Origin: Tillus elongatus
Taxonomy: Eukaryota > Arthropoda > Insecta > Coleoptera > Cleridae
DNA length: 64,000 nucleotides
Assembly: GCA_964006375.1 (NCBI GenBank)
Contig: OZ023265.1
Span: 165,132,118 to 165,196,117, forward strand
Direction of reading: 5' to 3'
The translations under genes were made by a program, and so were the position numbers. The notes under the pieces were generated by a model that searched no databases, had not been told where the DNA came from, and saw only the letters and a program-made list of their open reading frames with translations. Below are positions 10,823-27,507 of the stretch, piece after piece (position 1 is the first letter of the stretch; each line of letters starts with the position of its first letter).

Positions 10823-11935
10823 ATGTATTACACCGATAACTCAAAAAATAATAGGCCGAATTTAATTAAATTTGGTGAATAAATTCCTTTTGCAAATGGC
10901 TTGGATAAGTTCGTTAGCCAGGAAAATCTGTTCAGGTTTTCCCGGAGAATTTTGTGTTTTCTTTCGAAAAAAATATATATCTCCGGAATTAACAAAGTAA
11001 GGGCAACTAAATATGGTACGCGGGTTTATATCCTTATTGGTAAGTTACCTACCAAAATTTAGCTATATAGGTCAAAAGACAAAAAAGTTACAGGCCCTTA
11101 AAGAAAAATAAATTTGGGTTTTCCTCAAAACGTCAAAGTTGCGATTTAAAACGTCAAAATCGGCAACATTTAGGCAAATAACTTGAATCTAATACGGCCT
11201 ATGGAAATCAGATGTCTCAAGAAGGATGTTTTACAAACCCTGAAGCCTTAGTTTCAACCTTCATTTTACTAAAATGTTTCCAGAAAATTCATTTCAAATA
11301 GATCCTTTCTCTGATGCTTGGCAGTAGTATCAGCTATAGAGTTTATCGTTTAATGGTATATAATTTTTGTCGAATTTTTGTAAAAAATCAATAAAGCTCA
11401 ATATATCCGTTATTATACAAGATATGAAAAAAATTTGTATATATTAATTATAGAGTGTCTTGAGCTACATTAAAAAAAATATTTCTACAATCACAGGGTG
11501 GACCATAAGTCGTTGTTGATACATTTTTTTTTAAAATCAAACACGCCTTATGTTATTGCATTTGTGTAATTTCCATCGAAATCTAATGCATGTTTGTAAG
11601 ACAAAAAATTCTGGACGCAGTAAGTGCGTTATGGTAGCGAATTTTGATCAAATGCTTCATATTTGAATAGCCCAATTGGCTATTAACCTATAAGGTTGAC
11701 CAAGAAACGAGTTTTTCCGGGAACACTTTAAGTTTACTTTTGGAAATTGTTGTACATTTTCACACAATAAAGTTATTTTTATGGAACATGGCACATTGTT
11801 TTTTTACTATATATGTTATACTGGTAGTCAAATTTGATGCATGCTTTCTGACAAAAAACACACATATTTGCTATTAAAAACATTTTTATGAAGATTCACT
11901 ACCATAACGCACTTGCTGCGTCTCAAAGTTTTATA
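10594..11935 (+). repeat. Family-R copy, near full length, palindrome end first
   Basis: The order is the palindromic end (10594-10623), then ATATCCGGGGTCAG, then (TA)n at about 10726-10816. Next come CCGATAACTCAAAAAATAAT, GTTCGTTAGCCAGGAAAATC and CAGGGTGGACCATAAGTCG. Last is the ~320-bp inverted-repeat module 11614-11935, bounded by GGACGCAGTAAGTGCG and CGCACTTGCTGCGTC. No open frame of note, so it is non-autonomous. Confidence 0.8.
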
Positions 11936-11989
11936 AACTTTTTTTCTTCAACTTTTAAGATGTTATTGTTGACTGTCATAGTTCCGTCA

Positions 11990-12724
<735 letters not shown>

Positions 12725-12784
12725 CGAGTGTGGGTCAAGAAGTCCGTGTCGTTTAAATGAAACACAGGTTTATTGACAAAAAAT

Positions 12785-13800
12785 TATTTAATTTCTCAAC
12801 ATAGTCTCCTTTACACTTCGTCAAAGGTTTCTTCAATGTTTTATCCCTTCCAAAAAATAAGATTTGTCGACGTCTTCAAAATAGGTATTTGTTTGTGAGA
12901 TGATTTCATCACTAGAGTCAAATCTCTTTCCATCGAGCCATTTATTTAAGTTTGGAAACCAGAAATAGTCACTCGGGGCTAAATATGGAGAATAGGGTGG
13001 ATGAGGGAGCAATTTGTAGCCCAATTTATGCAATTTCGCCATGAAGACTACACATGTGTGCACCCTTGGATTGTCTTGGTGGAAAATAACTTTTTCTTGG
13101 GCAAATGCGGTCGATTTTTCTTGAAATCGTCATTGAATCGGTCCAATAAGTTGGTGTAATATTCGCCATTGACTGTTCTTCAATTTTGAAGATATTCAAT
13201 GTGGATTATACCGCCTGCATCCCAAAAAACGGTCGCCATGACTTTATTGGCTGACAAACCCACCTTGGCCTTCTTCGGCGCCGATTCCCACGGAGATACC
13301 CACTGTTTTGACTGCTGCTTGGTTTCTGGTGTGATATGGTGAATCCATGTTTCGTCCACGGTTACGAAATGGCGCAAAACTCGTCCCTATTGCGGTTGAA
13401 CAACGCCAAACAATCTTTCGAAGTGGTCACACGATTTAGTTTGTGGTCGATTGTGAGCAAACGCGGCACCCGTCTTGCTGAAGGCTTTCTCATACCCAAG
13501 TGATCATGCAAAATCGAAACCACTGAGCCATGTGATATGCCTATGGCTTCCAAAATCTCCCGCACTTTCAATATCCGATCGGCCAACACCATATCGTGAA
13601 TTTTTTCGATTGTTTCGGGTGTAGCGACCTCAACTGGGCATCCAAAACGTTCCCGCGTCATTTGTACTTGTACGGCCGCAACGAAATTCAGTAAATCACT
13701 TTTTTACCATGGAAATTCATGGTTCAGAGTCCCCATAGTATTTATCAAGCTTAGCCTTGGCTTGAGTGATGGTTTTTTTCCGCAAAAAATAATGTTTGAT
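12785..13800 (-). pseudogene. mariner (DD34D) transposase, multiply broken
   Basis: The remains of a ~340-residue mariner transposase read from 13800 down to 12785. The N-terminal helix-turn-helix region (ITQAKAKLDKYYGD) has in-frame stops. After it come the segments with ILKVREILEAIGISHGSVVS, the first catalytic D in VDETWIHHITPET, the second in HQDN and the third in the SPYLAPSDYF block. In that block the usual SPD has become SPY while the catalytic PSD remains. One-base deletions shift frame near 13378 and near 13095, an in-frame TGA sits after EYLQN near 13183, and a further shift lies before the C-terminus near 12830. It resembles the SETMAR-type insect mariners. Terminal repeats are not clear. 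Confidence 0.88.
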
Positions 13801-13934
13801 AAGCACTTTTTTTCATTTTCGTTATAACTCAAGAGGTTGTCTGCTTTCAATGGCTATCTAACACAAACTAAATGACGCAGCTTGTTCAAAATTTGACGGG
13901 AGTCAACTGACAGATGCTTGTTGACAGGAGCAGA

Positions 13935-14285
13935 ACTAAGTGAGTGGTAAGACACGAAGCAACGTGCCACCACCTAATTGCGGAACCAAGTAGTATGTTG
14001 TCACGCCAGCTCCAAATAACACAAAGTGTTAAAAAATAGAGACTGTATGCAAACAACTAACAATTTAATTAATTGTCAGCCCTGGCTCATTTCTACCCTA
14101 ATCTATGGACAAAGTATGTAAGGCTAGATGCATTCTCGCCACAATTAGAACCGTACACCGGTTTCGCTCTAATTAGAGCCCGTCAGTACGGCATACTAAT
14201 TGTAGCGAAAATACACCTATAAAGTAATACGGCTATGGTAGCCAGCCTTCCAACACTAAGTGAGTGGTAAGACACGAAGCAACGT
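13935..14285. repeat. Family-S copy 2 between 31-bp direct repeats (order H-G)
   Basis: A 289-bp insert (13966-14254) is bracketed by identical 31-bp sequences at 13935-13965 and 14255-14285 (ACTAAGTGAGTGGTAAGACA...AACGT). That looks like a target-site duplication. The insert contains the same blocks as 9290-9565 but in the reverse order. No coding capacity. Confidence 0.65.
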
Positions 14286-14795
14286 TTTGAACAAGATCTT
14301 TTTGTTTAAAATTTTGTCACCATTGAGTCTGAAATTGTTTTTTCAGCAAATATTTTGTTATTGTTGATATTGAACAAACCGGTTTGATTAAGTTAACCAA
14401 AACGAAATTATTTTGGCCATTAATAAGGAAAAATAACTCCTACGTTTATAATTTGGCAGATACTTAACTTTTCTAAATATGAATTAAGTTTCCTTCTGGA
14501 AATCTTTTGTAACTTCAAATGAAATTTGTTATACAAGATTCTTTCAAAGAGACTTACACTATCTACAGATAGAGCAAAAATTAATTTTTTAGCTTCATAG
14601 AAAATTGAGTTTTGAGCATTTTTCTCAAAAGTAGTTAAAACCCAAGATTGTTTTGATAATAGAGAGATATCGTTGGTAACACTTCGGAAATGATTTTTCA
14701 AATGTGCGCATATTAACTTTAGTAATATGCCGTATAATAATAGTGTACAATTCTTATGAAAATTCATTACCATAACGCAGTTGCTGCGTCCCGAA
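14286..14795. repeat. R-related element with a different interior
   Basis: The right end has the R terminal repeat (TTCATTACCATAACGCAG then TTGCTGCGTCC). The interior (ATAATTTGGCAGATA, AAACTTTGTAACTTC-like text) is instead related to 19540-19790 and 20445-20720. It is probably a second subfamily using the same ends. Confidence 0.5.
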
Positions 14796-15900
14796 TTTTT
14801 TTATATACCGTTTATTATTATTTTTCAAAGAAAACAATTCCCATAAAAATTCCGTCTAGATTGTGTTTCAGGCTCCAATTCTAGTAAACGCTAATTACTT
14901 TAATTTTATCTTTGACTGGTCTTCATTGGATTCCATAGCAATATATTATTTTAGTATAAATGGGACTTTTTCTGTTTTAAAAATGACTAAATGCTTTAAA
15001 TATTCAAGTAGGAGAAAATCTTTTAACCCAAATGAGATGATTTTACTTTTTTACATCCCGGTAAATATTCAGATCTTTTATAAGTAAACACGTGAAAGAA
15101 ACGCTTCATTTTTCAGATAGAAGATAATATTGAAGTGTGTATAAAATTGAGAGAAAGGTGCAAGTGAATAATGATACGGCTAATAAATATGGAAACATCT
15201 CATGCAAAATAACAAGGTATAGACGAACGATGTTGAAATGCAGAACATTCTGGTAGGTACGAGTTTGGATGATTGGACGATTGGATGTATATAACAAGGT
15301 CCGGCAGCAGGAGTAGAAGTAGGAGAGAGGGTGGACGGTGGATAGAAGAGCATGTTTTGTCGAGTGGAAGTTTACATCGCGTTTTAAAAAGGCTATTTAA
15401 AGTGGCTGTAACTGGCCCTCGACCTGCCCTGCCAGCGCCGGTATAAGGATCTTGCTTGTTGTTATTATTATGGCTCTCTTACTCTCCACTGTCTAGCGGG
15501 GTCCAGGGACCGAGACGGTAATGGTCACTCTCACCAGATCTACATATCCACCTCCTGCAAAATACACTTTGCATGCCTGCGTGTTTACAAAGACCACACT
15601 TCTGAGAAGAATGTATCTTTGCGTGATATTTACACCAAAGTCGATTTGCTAAGTTAAGAAATAGGCTATATTTTAGAATCCTGAATGGCATCCAGGCTGT
15701 TACGCCGTGTTCAAACTCACTTATTAGGATCTTAGACCTTTTGAGTTTAGCTGGACTGAATTTGCTCTGGTAATTTTTTTTATACCTGTACATGACGTAT
15801 GCGTCAGAGTCAGCGACGCCGTTGTAAATGACGTAAACATTGCTGATAAATCACACGTTGATAGGAACGTATGAATCATTAGTGACCGCTTCTACAAAAA
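14796..15900. other. Low-copy non-coding sequence
   Basis: About 1.1 kb without recognised gene or repeat. A 104-codon minus-strand frame at 15479-15793 has no recognisable motif, apart from a chance C-x2-C/H cluster, and no supporting context, so I do not call it. Confidence 0.4.
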
Positions 15901-15904
15901 AGTC

Positions 15905-17010
15905 TGAACGCAGCAAGTGCGTTATGGTAGTGAATTTCCATAAAAATATTTTTAATAGCAAATATGTGTGTTTTCTTTTAAGAAAGCAGCCATCAAATTT
16001 GGTTACCAGTATAACCAATATAGTATAAACAATATGCCATGTTTCATCAAAATAACTTTATTGTCTGAAAATGTACAAAAGTTTCCGAACGTTAACTTAA
16101 GCTGTTCCCGAAAAAACTGGTTTCTTGGTCAACCTTATAAGTTAATAGCAAATTGAGCTATATAAATTTGAAGCATTTAATGAAAATTCGCTCCCATAAC
16201 GCACTTTAAGCGTCCCGAATTTATTTTCTCTCCAACATGCATTATATTTCTATGGAAAATGCAATAACATAGGCGTGTTCGATTAAAAAAAATATGAAAA
16301 TTTGGATCAGCAACGACTTATGGGCCACCCTGTGATTGCAGAAATATTTTTTTAAGATATATCTTAAGACACCTTATAATTAGTGTATATATTTTTTTCG
16401 TATCTTCTATAATAACAGATATATTGAGCTTTATTGACTTTTTACGAAAATTCGACAAAAATTTTATACCATTTAACTATAAACGCTGTAACTAAGACAA
16501 CTGACAAAGCATCAGAGAAAGGGTCTATTTGAAATGAATTTTCTGGAAATATTTTAATAAAATGAAGGATAAGGACGGTTGAAGCTAAGACTTCTGGGTT
16601 TGTAAAACTTTCTGCTTGAGACATTTTCATTCCATAGTGCGTATTAGTTTGAGGTTCTTTGCCTAAATGTTGCCAATTATTACGTTTTAAATCGCGACTT
16701 TGACGTTTTGAGGAAAACTCCAATTTATTTTTCTTTAAATGCCTATAACTATTTTGTATTTCAACTTAGAGAGCTAAATTTTGTTAAGCAATTTACCTAT
16801 AATGATACAAATCGGCGTACCAAATTTGATTGGTTTGTTATTTTACTTACTTTTGTTATTTTCGAAAGAAAACACAAAATTTTCCGGGAAAACCTTGGCT
16901 GATTTTCCTGGCTAACGAACTTGTGCAAGCCACTTGCAAAAGGAAGGTATTCGCCAAATTTTATCAAAATCCGCCCAATATTTTTTGAGTTATCGGTGTG
17001 ATTAATAACA
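15905..17010 (-). repeat. Family-R copy, inverted-repeat module first
   Basis: Module 15905-16213 is bounded by GAACGCAGCAAGTGCGTTAT and its inverse. It is followed by GGGCCACCCTGTGATTG, AACAGATATATTGAGC, TTTGACGTTTTGAGGAAAAC and TTTTTTGAGTTATCGGTGTGA. The (TA)n core and palindrome end are missing here. Confidence 0.75.
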
Positions 17011-17349
17011 TTTATAGGTAAATTAGCAGATTAGCGCATTGTTCGTTTTTTTGAAAAAAAAAAATCAGAAACATGCTTAGAGGAACCCATTTATGCATTA
17101 ACCATCGGGCAAATGCTGTGATCTCAACTACATAATACAGTTAAGAGACCTAAAGTAAATTTGAGGTTCTGTGCAAGGTAAACATGCTACAACGGAGCTA
17201 GAAATGCAAACTGTAAAAAACTCAGCTTATAGGAGTCCATGGAAAGGAGAAACTCCTTACCAACACCGTTTCTCGATAAAAAACGTCTTCTTTGCCCGAT
17301 TGAAGAAAAAACGCTAAATAATAATGCAATCTGATTCGTTATTAGGATT
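17011..17349. other. Spacer between two R copies
   Basis: Nothing recognised in about 340 bp. Confidence 0.35.
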
Positions 17350-18170
<821 letters not shown>

Positions 18171-18515
18171 AGAAAGTCGCAAAAGCAGTCCGCTCCCTAG
18201 AGAAACTGTGGAAGAAGATATTTTATCAACAGAAGACCAGATATATTGTAGCATGTCAGCAATGCTTAGTTATTCGAAATAATGAACTGAGGATATTCAG
18301 TTTCAGTGGAGCTACTGAAGCAGCCAATAGCTATGGTTAGCGAAACGTCTAGCAACCAACTGAGTGAGCTAACACACGACGTAACAGCCCGGAAGCGATT
18401 CGGGATTACAATCAAATCCGGCCGTGTAAGTCTACGTTATCAAATTCGCTTTAGTTAAAATAAGTCAGGTGTATTATAATCCACTGTTGCCGTTTCAATT
18501 TTAATCAAAATAATC
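18171..18515. other. Non-coding spacer
   Basis: No recognised gene or family. Confidence 0.35.
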
Positions 18516-18528
18516 ATGAAGTAGATCT

Positions 18529-18887
18529 CTGTGTGTGTGTTTTGTTTCTTTAACGTCGGCCTATTTCCGCGACTATGGCCAATCACCGACGCCAGGGAGC
18601 AGTTTCACCTCACAATCCTGGAAATTTTGCCGAACCCCTGCCTTTCTGTAAGAAGAGTAGGGATCTTTAACGTGGCCAACATCGCATGGACACGAAACAG
18701 ACGGCTTTACGCCCCCTCCGAAGGGCGAAACGTGCAGACATTCAACTTGCTCAAATATAATGCCAGAACCTCGGTTGATGTTAATGTTGCAGTTTGTACT
18801 GAAAAAGTAAAAGGAGTACCCTGGGATCGAACCCAGTACCCTTTGGTTCAGAGGCACACGTTCTTGCCCCTGAACCACCGAGGCTCT
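18529..18887 (-). mobile_element. tRNA-derived SINE with 13-bp target duplication
   Basis: Read on the minus strand, the head (about 18887-18808) has GAGCCTCGGTGGTTCAGGGG as an A-box-like region. About 45 nt on, GGTTCGATCCC is a near-perfect B box of a Pol III promoter. A ~250-bp unrelated body follows (CCTTCGGAGGGGGCGTAAAG, then CACGTTAAAGA), and it ends in AACAAAACACACACACAG. The 13-bp repeat ATGAAGTAGATCT flanks it at 18516-18528 and 18888-18900. The two ~120-codon frames on both strands are incidental. Head, tail and duplication together make this a confident SINE; its family name is unknown to me. Confidence 0.85.
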
Positions 18888-19284
18888 ATGAAGTAGATCT
18901 GAAACAAATATTACAATAATAAACACATCACGCTTCTGCACTTTCATTTATTTTATTTTATGGTGAACCTGGCTTTGTTAGCGAACTGGTCATCAGGTGT
19001 AAAAATGTGTTATTGTAAATTGAATTTTCTATAGTGTACTTATAATTACTTATCACTGGTTCCAAATGAACATAGTAAAATCATGACAATGATAAGAATT
19101 GTTAAGTAACGATAAAAAATATGGAATGCGGCAATGTGTAACACTGGCGAATTTTCATTAAAAAAAATCTGTCGAATTAAACAAAAAATCACAAAAAAAA
19201 GTTGTGTATCCTAAAATAATAAACTTGCTCTAATGAAATTTGGTACACATGTTCGGAATAAATATGTTTATTTTTTTAAATAAA
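18888..19284. other. Non-coding spacer
   Basis: It contains a short stretch (19033-19065, AGTGTACTTATAATTACTTA...) related to the right flank of the 12263-12476 hairpin. Nothing else is recognised. Confidence 0.35.
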
Positions 19285-20745
19285 AAAGTTCAAGACGCGG
19301 CAAGTGCGTTATAGTAGTGAATTTTCATAAGAATTGTACACTACTAGTAACATATTTTATGAAAAGTAATTCTTTAAATTTAAATGGACCTTGGTGATCG
19401 GTTTTTATTTATTAAGATTTATATTTTGTATGGAGCTAGAAAATTGAAATTTGGTCTTTGATATAATATCTAAGTACTGCAAGTCTCTTAAAAAAACTGT
19501 GTTACAAATTTCATTAAAATTACAACAGTTTTCAGGGAAAAAAAATCATTTACAAAGGAAATGTACCTCCCAAATTATAAATATGGCAGGTATTTTTCGT
19601 TATTAATTGCTTGGATGGTTTTATTTTAGCCAACCCATCCAGTTTTTGCAAAGAATAAACAACAAAAATGGTTTTTGAAACAAATTTGTAGTTATCCGCG
19701 AAGCTCAATATGTTATTTTTCTTTAATTTTGTACCCACAGTACGTTTACATAGGTTTGCATATTTATTGAGCTATCGGATTTGAAATATTTTTACGAAAA
19801 TTTTCTACCAAAACATATTTGCTGCACCCAGACCCTTTCCAACACATATTTACGGTTCCTGTATCCATACTTTTTGAAAATGATAAAATATTGCAGCTTA
19901 TTATGTAAGACTGACAAACAAGGCAACCTAAAAATCATTTTTGGAAAAATATTTTTAAAAATGAGATGAGAACAATTTAAATATAAATTGAAAATCTTGG
20001 TTCACGGCTTTCACGCGGGGGTTGTTCTTCCCCCTTTGCATGCCTACAATTACCCTTAATGCATAAACAAGACCAATGTAAACGAGAAAAATTCCTTAGG
20101 AACAAACCCTAAGAATGTTACGGGACCTGCGGTGAATATAGAGGTATTGCGCGCGGTAAACAGGATTTTAAGGACGTGTAGCTGCAAAATGGGATAAAGG
20201 CAGCTTATAAAGGTCCAACTAAGTTGTTTCTTTCGCACTTCTGCTCACATCTCCTTTTTATATTCTTCCCCGCCAAGCACCTCTATTCATTCCTGGTCCC
20301 GTAGCTTTCTTGTGGGCTGTTTGCAAGACATTCTTCTTGTGGTTTGGGCATCCAGAAGGGGTTCTAAGCATGTTTCTGAAAATATTTCTCTAAAGAGCCC
20401 CCATGTGCTAACCTGCCAATTTACCGAAAATTTAATTTCTATTTACAAACGGAATACATCTATGAAATTATAGGTGGCAAATAAGTATTTTTCCATATTA
20501 ATGGCTTGAATGATCGGTTTTAATCAACTCAATCGAACCAGTTTCTGCCATCAAAATAACAAAAAAAGTTTTTTAAAATACATTTGTAATTATCTCGGAA
20601 GCTCATTGTGTTATTTTTTTAATTTAGTACGCTGCTTTTATATAGGTCTTACTATGTATCAAAACTGAAGATTCTAGTTTAATGGGAAATTGAGTTATCA
20701 TCTTTTTTTTTTTTTGGAAAATTCGCTACCATAACGCACTTAAAC
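19285..20745. repeat. R-related copies with the alternative interior
   Basis: The left end is AAGACGCGGCAAGTGCG (19287) and the right end is TTCGCTACCATAACGCACTT (about 20726). Two interior blocks, 19540-19790 and 20445-20720, share AGTTATC..GAAGCTCA.TGTGTTATTTTT-like sequence. Between them, 19980-20440 is low-copy. Confidence 0.5.
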
Positions 20746-21567
20746 TTTTTAAACACTTATTTACTATTGCTGTATCCATACTTTTTTAAAATGAAATAAA
20801 AATAAACAATACAAAATTTTGTAATTAAAATTTTATTAATTTAACCTAAACATCTTTTCATATAATTTAAACTACGGATGCATGTACTTTATATTATGTA
20901 GTTTCATTTACTTCAAATTTTACGTACACCACATGAAGAGGTAAAGCTAAAAGTAATCAATAAGTAGGTACCTACCTAGATATTATAAGCTTGAGGTAGG
21001 TATCTTTCTTCTTGAAATAATTTTGTTTTACTTTGGTAATACATACCAGTGCATTCTGTGTAGAGTTCACTAGGTAATACATACAATATCTACAACCTAC
21101 ATGCAGTTTACCTACCACTTTCATATTTGTTTCTTTGTATGTTACAATCATAATATACTACTAGAGTCGACTGCCAACTGCATTTGTTAAAGTTAAGTTA
21201 AAATTAAAGTTGGGTTATTACTTACCTACCATTTGTATTAACCTTAGAATATAGGTACCTAGTTTTTTTTATATTATAAGATTCTAATAAGGTATTAGCA
21301 ATTAGCATCAGCAGAGTCGATTTCGAGATTATGTGATGCGCAGAGCGTACACGCTTTTCTGTGACAAATAGCTACGTGTGGTCAGAGAAGATAGAGATGA
21401 CTTTTAATTTTAAATACCGCGAACGTGAAGAATGGGAAGCTTAATACTTATACATAATAAAACGTCGTTTTAGATTGCTTTTAAACAAATTGAATCACTT
21501 TCATAAAAAATGCTAAAATTTAGCGCTTCTGGACGCAAACATTGTCCCGGTATTAGGAAGATGGTCC
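20746..21567. other. AT-rich low-copy sequence
   Basis: About 820 bp with many short GGTAGGTACCTACC-like steps (20965-21250) and no gene. Confidence 0.35.
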
Positions 21568-21720
21568 AAGGCTGACAACTGACAATTAACAAAATTGTTT
21601 GTTGGTTGTACATTGTACACAGTCCCTATCTATAAAGTTTTGTGAAAAATAGAGTTGTCGTGACAACATACCACCTGGTCCCGCACCGAGATGGCGTCCC
21701 TGTCGTATCTCTTCTCCATT
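21568..21720 (-). repeat. Family-S copy 3 (block H only)
   Basis: It is the inverse of block H. It reads from CTGACAACTGACAATTAACA to GTTGTCGTGACAACATACCA and then GTCCCGCACCGAGATGGCG. Confidence 0.6.
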
Positions 21721-22029
21721 TCTCCATTTTGACACCTTGCAATAACTTCAATTGTTAAGATGTTTATCTACGATTTATTTAAATAGCATAGCAGTACAGA
21801 TAACGTTATCTGTCTTCAACATTGTAGATATTGCATTACAGAATCTGAAGTGATGTCGCGAATTATTGAAAATTAATTTCGAATAAGTTGATTTTCCTTT
21901 GATCAAAAGACTTTAAAACTGGTACACAACCACGTCTGTCTATGTTCTTTTAAGCTGTAAATTTTCGTTTCAATCACTTAAACAGTTTTAGAGATATTGC
22001 ATTTTAAAAAATATTTTTTAATTTTTTAT
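21721..22029. other. Non-coding spacer
   Basis: Nothing recognised. Confidence 0.3.
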
Positions 22030-22345
<316 letters not shown>

Positions 22346-22439
22346 TATTTACAATGGATTTTTGCTCATATTTTAACGAAATGCAGGAAAATAACGACTT
22401 AGACACAGATTTAGGAGCTTGTTAGTAATTTCGTATCGT

Positions 22440-23140
<701 letters not shown>

Positions 23141-24417
23141 CTTTTTTTCATTTATATTAGTACGTCTACCATAATTATCAATTTTGACGTTTTAACATGT
23201 TTTAATCATAGGCTTACCTATATCTTTTTTGTCTTTTAACTTGGAGGTCTGATTTTTGGTACGTGGGATACTCTTTATGGCAGAAATCAGGATACCAAAT
23301 TTGGCTGCCCTTGCGTTGTTATTTCTGGATAAAAAAAATATTAGGAAATCAAGGACTGAAAGCTTCAGACATTTTCAGTTTTTCTTATTAGTCGGTACAA
23401 TATGTTCGATTATAAGAGAATCCTTACAAAAATAGTGTTTTGTATTATTTTTCTCAGAGAGTATAGATTATTGCCCAGTTTCACAAAGCTTGATTAAATA
23501 TTTAACGGGCGGTTAGTTAGTCAATTCTTCAGACGATCAATCACAGACTATAATTCAGGTTTTTGTCATGACAACCAAAAATTTTGAAACTATGATTGGT
23601 CACCTGAAGCCTTGATTACCTAACCTGGCCGTTAAATTTTTAATCAAGCTTTGTAAAACTGGGCATTAAAGATCTATAAAAGTCTGTGGCTAGTGGGTAT
23701 CATCCCCGAAGCCAGTAATTGAGACACACACATACACCTACATACATTATAGGTTAACTGTCAACAAGCACACATAACATTGTCTTAATGCTATAAATAA
23801 AGACTATAAAGACTTTTCCATGACGTAACTTACTCTATCACGTAAGCATATTACTGGACCTGTTTAAACTGATTTATAAATTTAAGTAAGTAATTTTTAC
23901 AAACAATTCACTTAAAAGTATCTCAATTTTTTTTTTTTTTTTTGGGTCATTTAGATACAAAAAATCTCACAAATTGTGTTATATTCCGTAGGTTGGCAAC
24001 ACGGACAATAACTAAATTATTTATTATTTCCATCTTTTTTTATGCTATTTGCCTTTATACTGGACAGCTGCACAGTAATGTCCTTTTCTAACAACAACGA
24101 ACATCATTCACCGCATTTTCCAAATTCCGTTTAATTTTACTGCGAAAAAACATGGATTAAAATTATTCAACAAAATTGAATTTGGCCTATTTTATTAAGA
24201 ATCTATAATAACCAGAAACAATTTAAGGCGCATTTTCTGCAAATTGTTGAGTTTGAACGAGCCGTGCTTACCTATTTGGCTGATTTACTGGAGGTGCCTA
24301 TATTGGTATATATAAAGCGTAGAGGACACACGTGTTAAGGGACGAAGAACAAATTTCCCTATGTGTTTGTTGCCATTATTGCAGGTGATCCTCAAGGTCT
24401 AATTAAATACAAAAAAA
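23141..24417. other. Non-coding sequence
   Basis: The first 200 bp are R-like (TTTTGACGTTTTAACATG). From about 23460 to 23665 there is an imperfect inverted repeat (GCCCAGTTTCACAAAGCTTG against CAAGCTTTGTAAAACTGGGC) about 200 bp long, probably a small MITE. The rest is unassigned. Confidence 0.5.
23474..23667. mobile_element. Small MITE with ~30-bp inverted repeats
   Basis: The left arm GCCCAGTTTCACAAAGCTTG (from 23474) pairs with CAAGCTTTGTAAAACTGGGC (to 23667), and pairing continues inward through TTAAATATTTAACGG against GCCGTTAAATTTTTAA. No coding sequence. The size is typical of a MITE. Confidence 0.6.
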
Positions 24418-25793
<1,376 letters not shown>

Positions 25794-25811
25794 AAAATAT
25801 AAATATAAACA

Positions 25812-26166
25812 GTCTGGACGCAGCAAGTGCGTTATGGTAGTGAATTTTCATACAAATCATCTGGCACCAAATATTTTTTTAACTTTTTTTTCTTTCAACT
25901 TAGAAATATATATTTTGGTATATAGTTTTACTTTAGTATTGTAAACTTACGTACCAGATTTGGTTACTATAGCTTTTCTACTTTTTGAGATAAAAAATTT
26001 TTTCCGAAGGAAAATTCCAAATTTTTACGGAAAACCTAGTTACATTTTCCTGGCTAACGAACTTATCCAAGCCACCTACAAAAGGAAGTTACATGCCAAA
26101 TTTTATCAAAATCAGACCATTATTTTTTGAGTTATCGGTGTGATACAAACATACACACACACAAAA

Positions 26167-26252
<86 letters not shown>

Positions 26253-26368
26253 AAACTGACCCCGAATATGGGTTCTAGGAGTCGTAGTTCGCGCTCATTT
26301 AAAGAATTTTTTTTCAAAATTCAAAAGTCGGAATCTCCCCATTAGTCAATTTCTTCTAAGAAAATGTA
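25812..26368 (-). repeat. Family-R copy with shortened middle
   Basis: TGGACGCAGCAAGTGCGTTA is followed directly by a different ~250-bp middle, then TTATCCAAGCCACCTAC, GAGTTATCGGTGTGATAC, (TA)n at 26165-26248 and the palindrome end. Confidence 0.8.
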
Positions 26369-26667
26369 CTAAAATAAATGGTTGTTATTCCCACTTACTG
26401 CATCCAGAATTTTTAATGTAAACACTTTGGCAATTTTTTTTATTTCAATTAACCAAAAAATGTAGATATTATCAAGACAAACCGATTGAATTCGTTGTGA
26501 ATAGAGACCTGAAACTTTTTGTAAAGGAAAGTGTTAGTGAAGTTCGTTATAAAAGTGTTAATAATAATTCAGAGATGAACAGTTTAATCATAAAAATTGT
26601 GCTATATTTAGATCTAACTATCATTTCACTAACACAGATGATTACACCAGAACCTACATTAGGAAAT
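26369..26667. other. Spacer between R copies
   Basis: About 300 bp without recognised feature. Confidence 0.3.
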
Positions 26668-27418
26668 TCTGGACGCAGCAAGTGCGTTATGGTAGTGAAT
26701 TTTCATAAAAATGATTTTTAATAGCAAATATGTGTTTTTTTAAGAAAGCAGGCATCAAATTTGGTTACCATTATAACCTATATAGTAGAAACAATGTGCC
26801 AGCTTTCATTAAAATAACTTTATTGTTTGAAAATGTACAAAAATTTCGGAAAGCAAACTCAAAGTGCTGATTTGTCGGTCAACCTTATAGGTTAATAGCA
26901 AATTGAGCTATTCAAATTTGAAGCATTTAATGAAAATTCTCAATCATAACGCACTTGCTGCATCCAGAATTTCTTTTGTTACTACCATGCATATATTTCG
27001 ATGGAAAATGCAAAAATACAATAACATAAGGCGTGTTCGATTAAACAAAAAAGAAAACTTGTATCACCAACGACTTATGGGCCATCCTGTGATTGTAGAA
27101 ATAATTTTTTTAGATCTATCTCAAGACACCGTATAATTAATGTATATCCTTTTTTATCTTGTATAATAACGGATACACAGAGCTAAATTTTGGTAGGTTA
27201 TTTACGTATAATGATATAAACTCGTGTACCAATCTGGTTGCCCTTACTTTGTTATTTCCGGATATATAATTTTTTTTCGAAAGAAAACACAAAGATTTTC
27301 GGGAAAACCTGGGCAAATTTTCCTGCCTAAGGAACTTATCCAAGCCACTTGCAAAAGGAAGGCATTCACCAAATTTTATCAAAATCGGCCCTTTATTTTT
27401 TGAGTTATCGGTGTGAAA

Positions 27419-27507
<89 letters not shown>

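Noticed and set aside
15479..15793. 104-codon minus-strand frame with cysteines and histidines
   Set aside because: Spacing does not fit a zinc finger, codon use is not distinctive and nothing nearby supports a gene.
18531..18947. Two ~120-codon frames on opposite strands
   Set aside because: They lie over a tRNA-derived SINE with A/B boxes, tail and target duplication; the frames are incidental.
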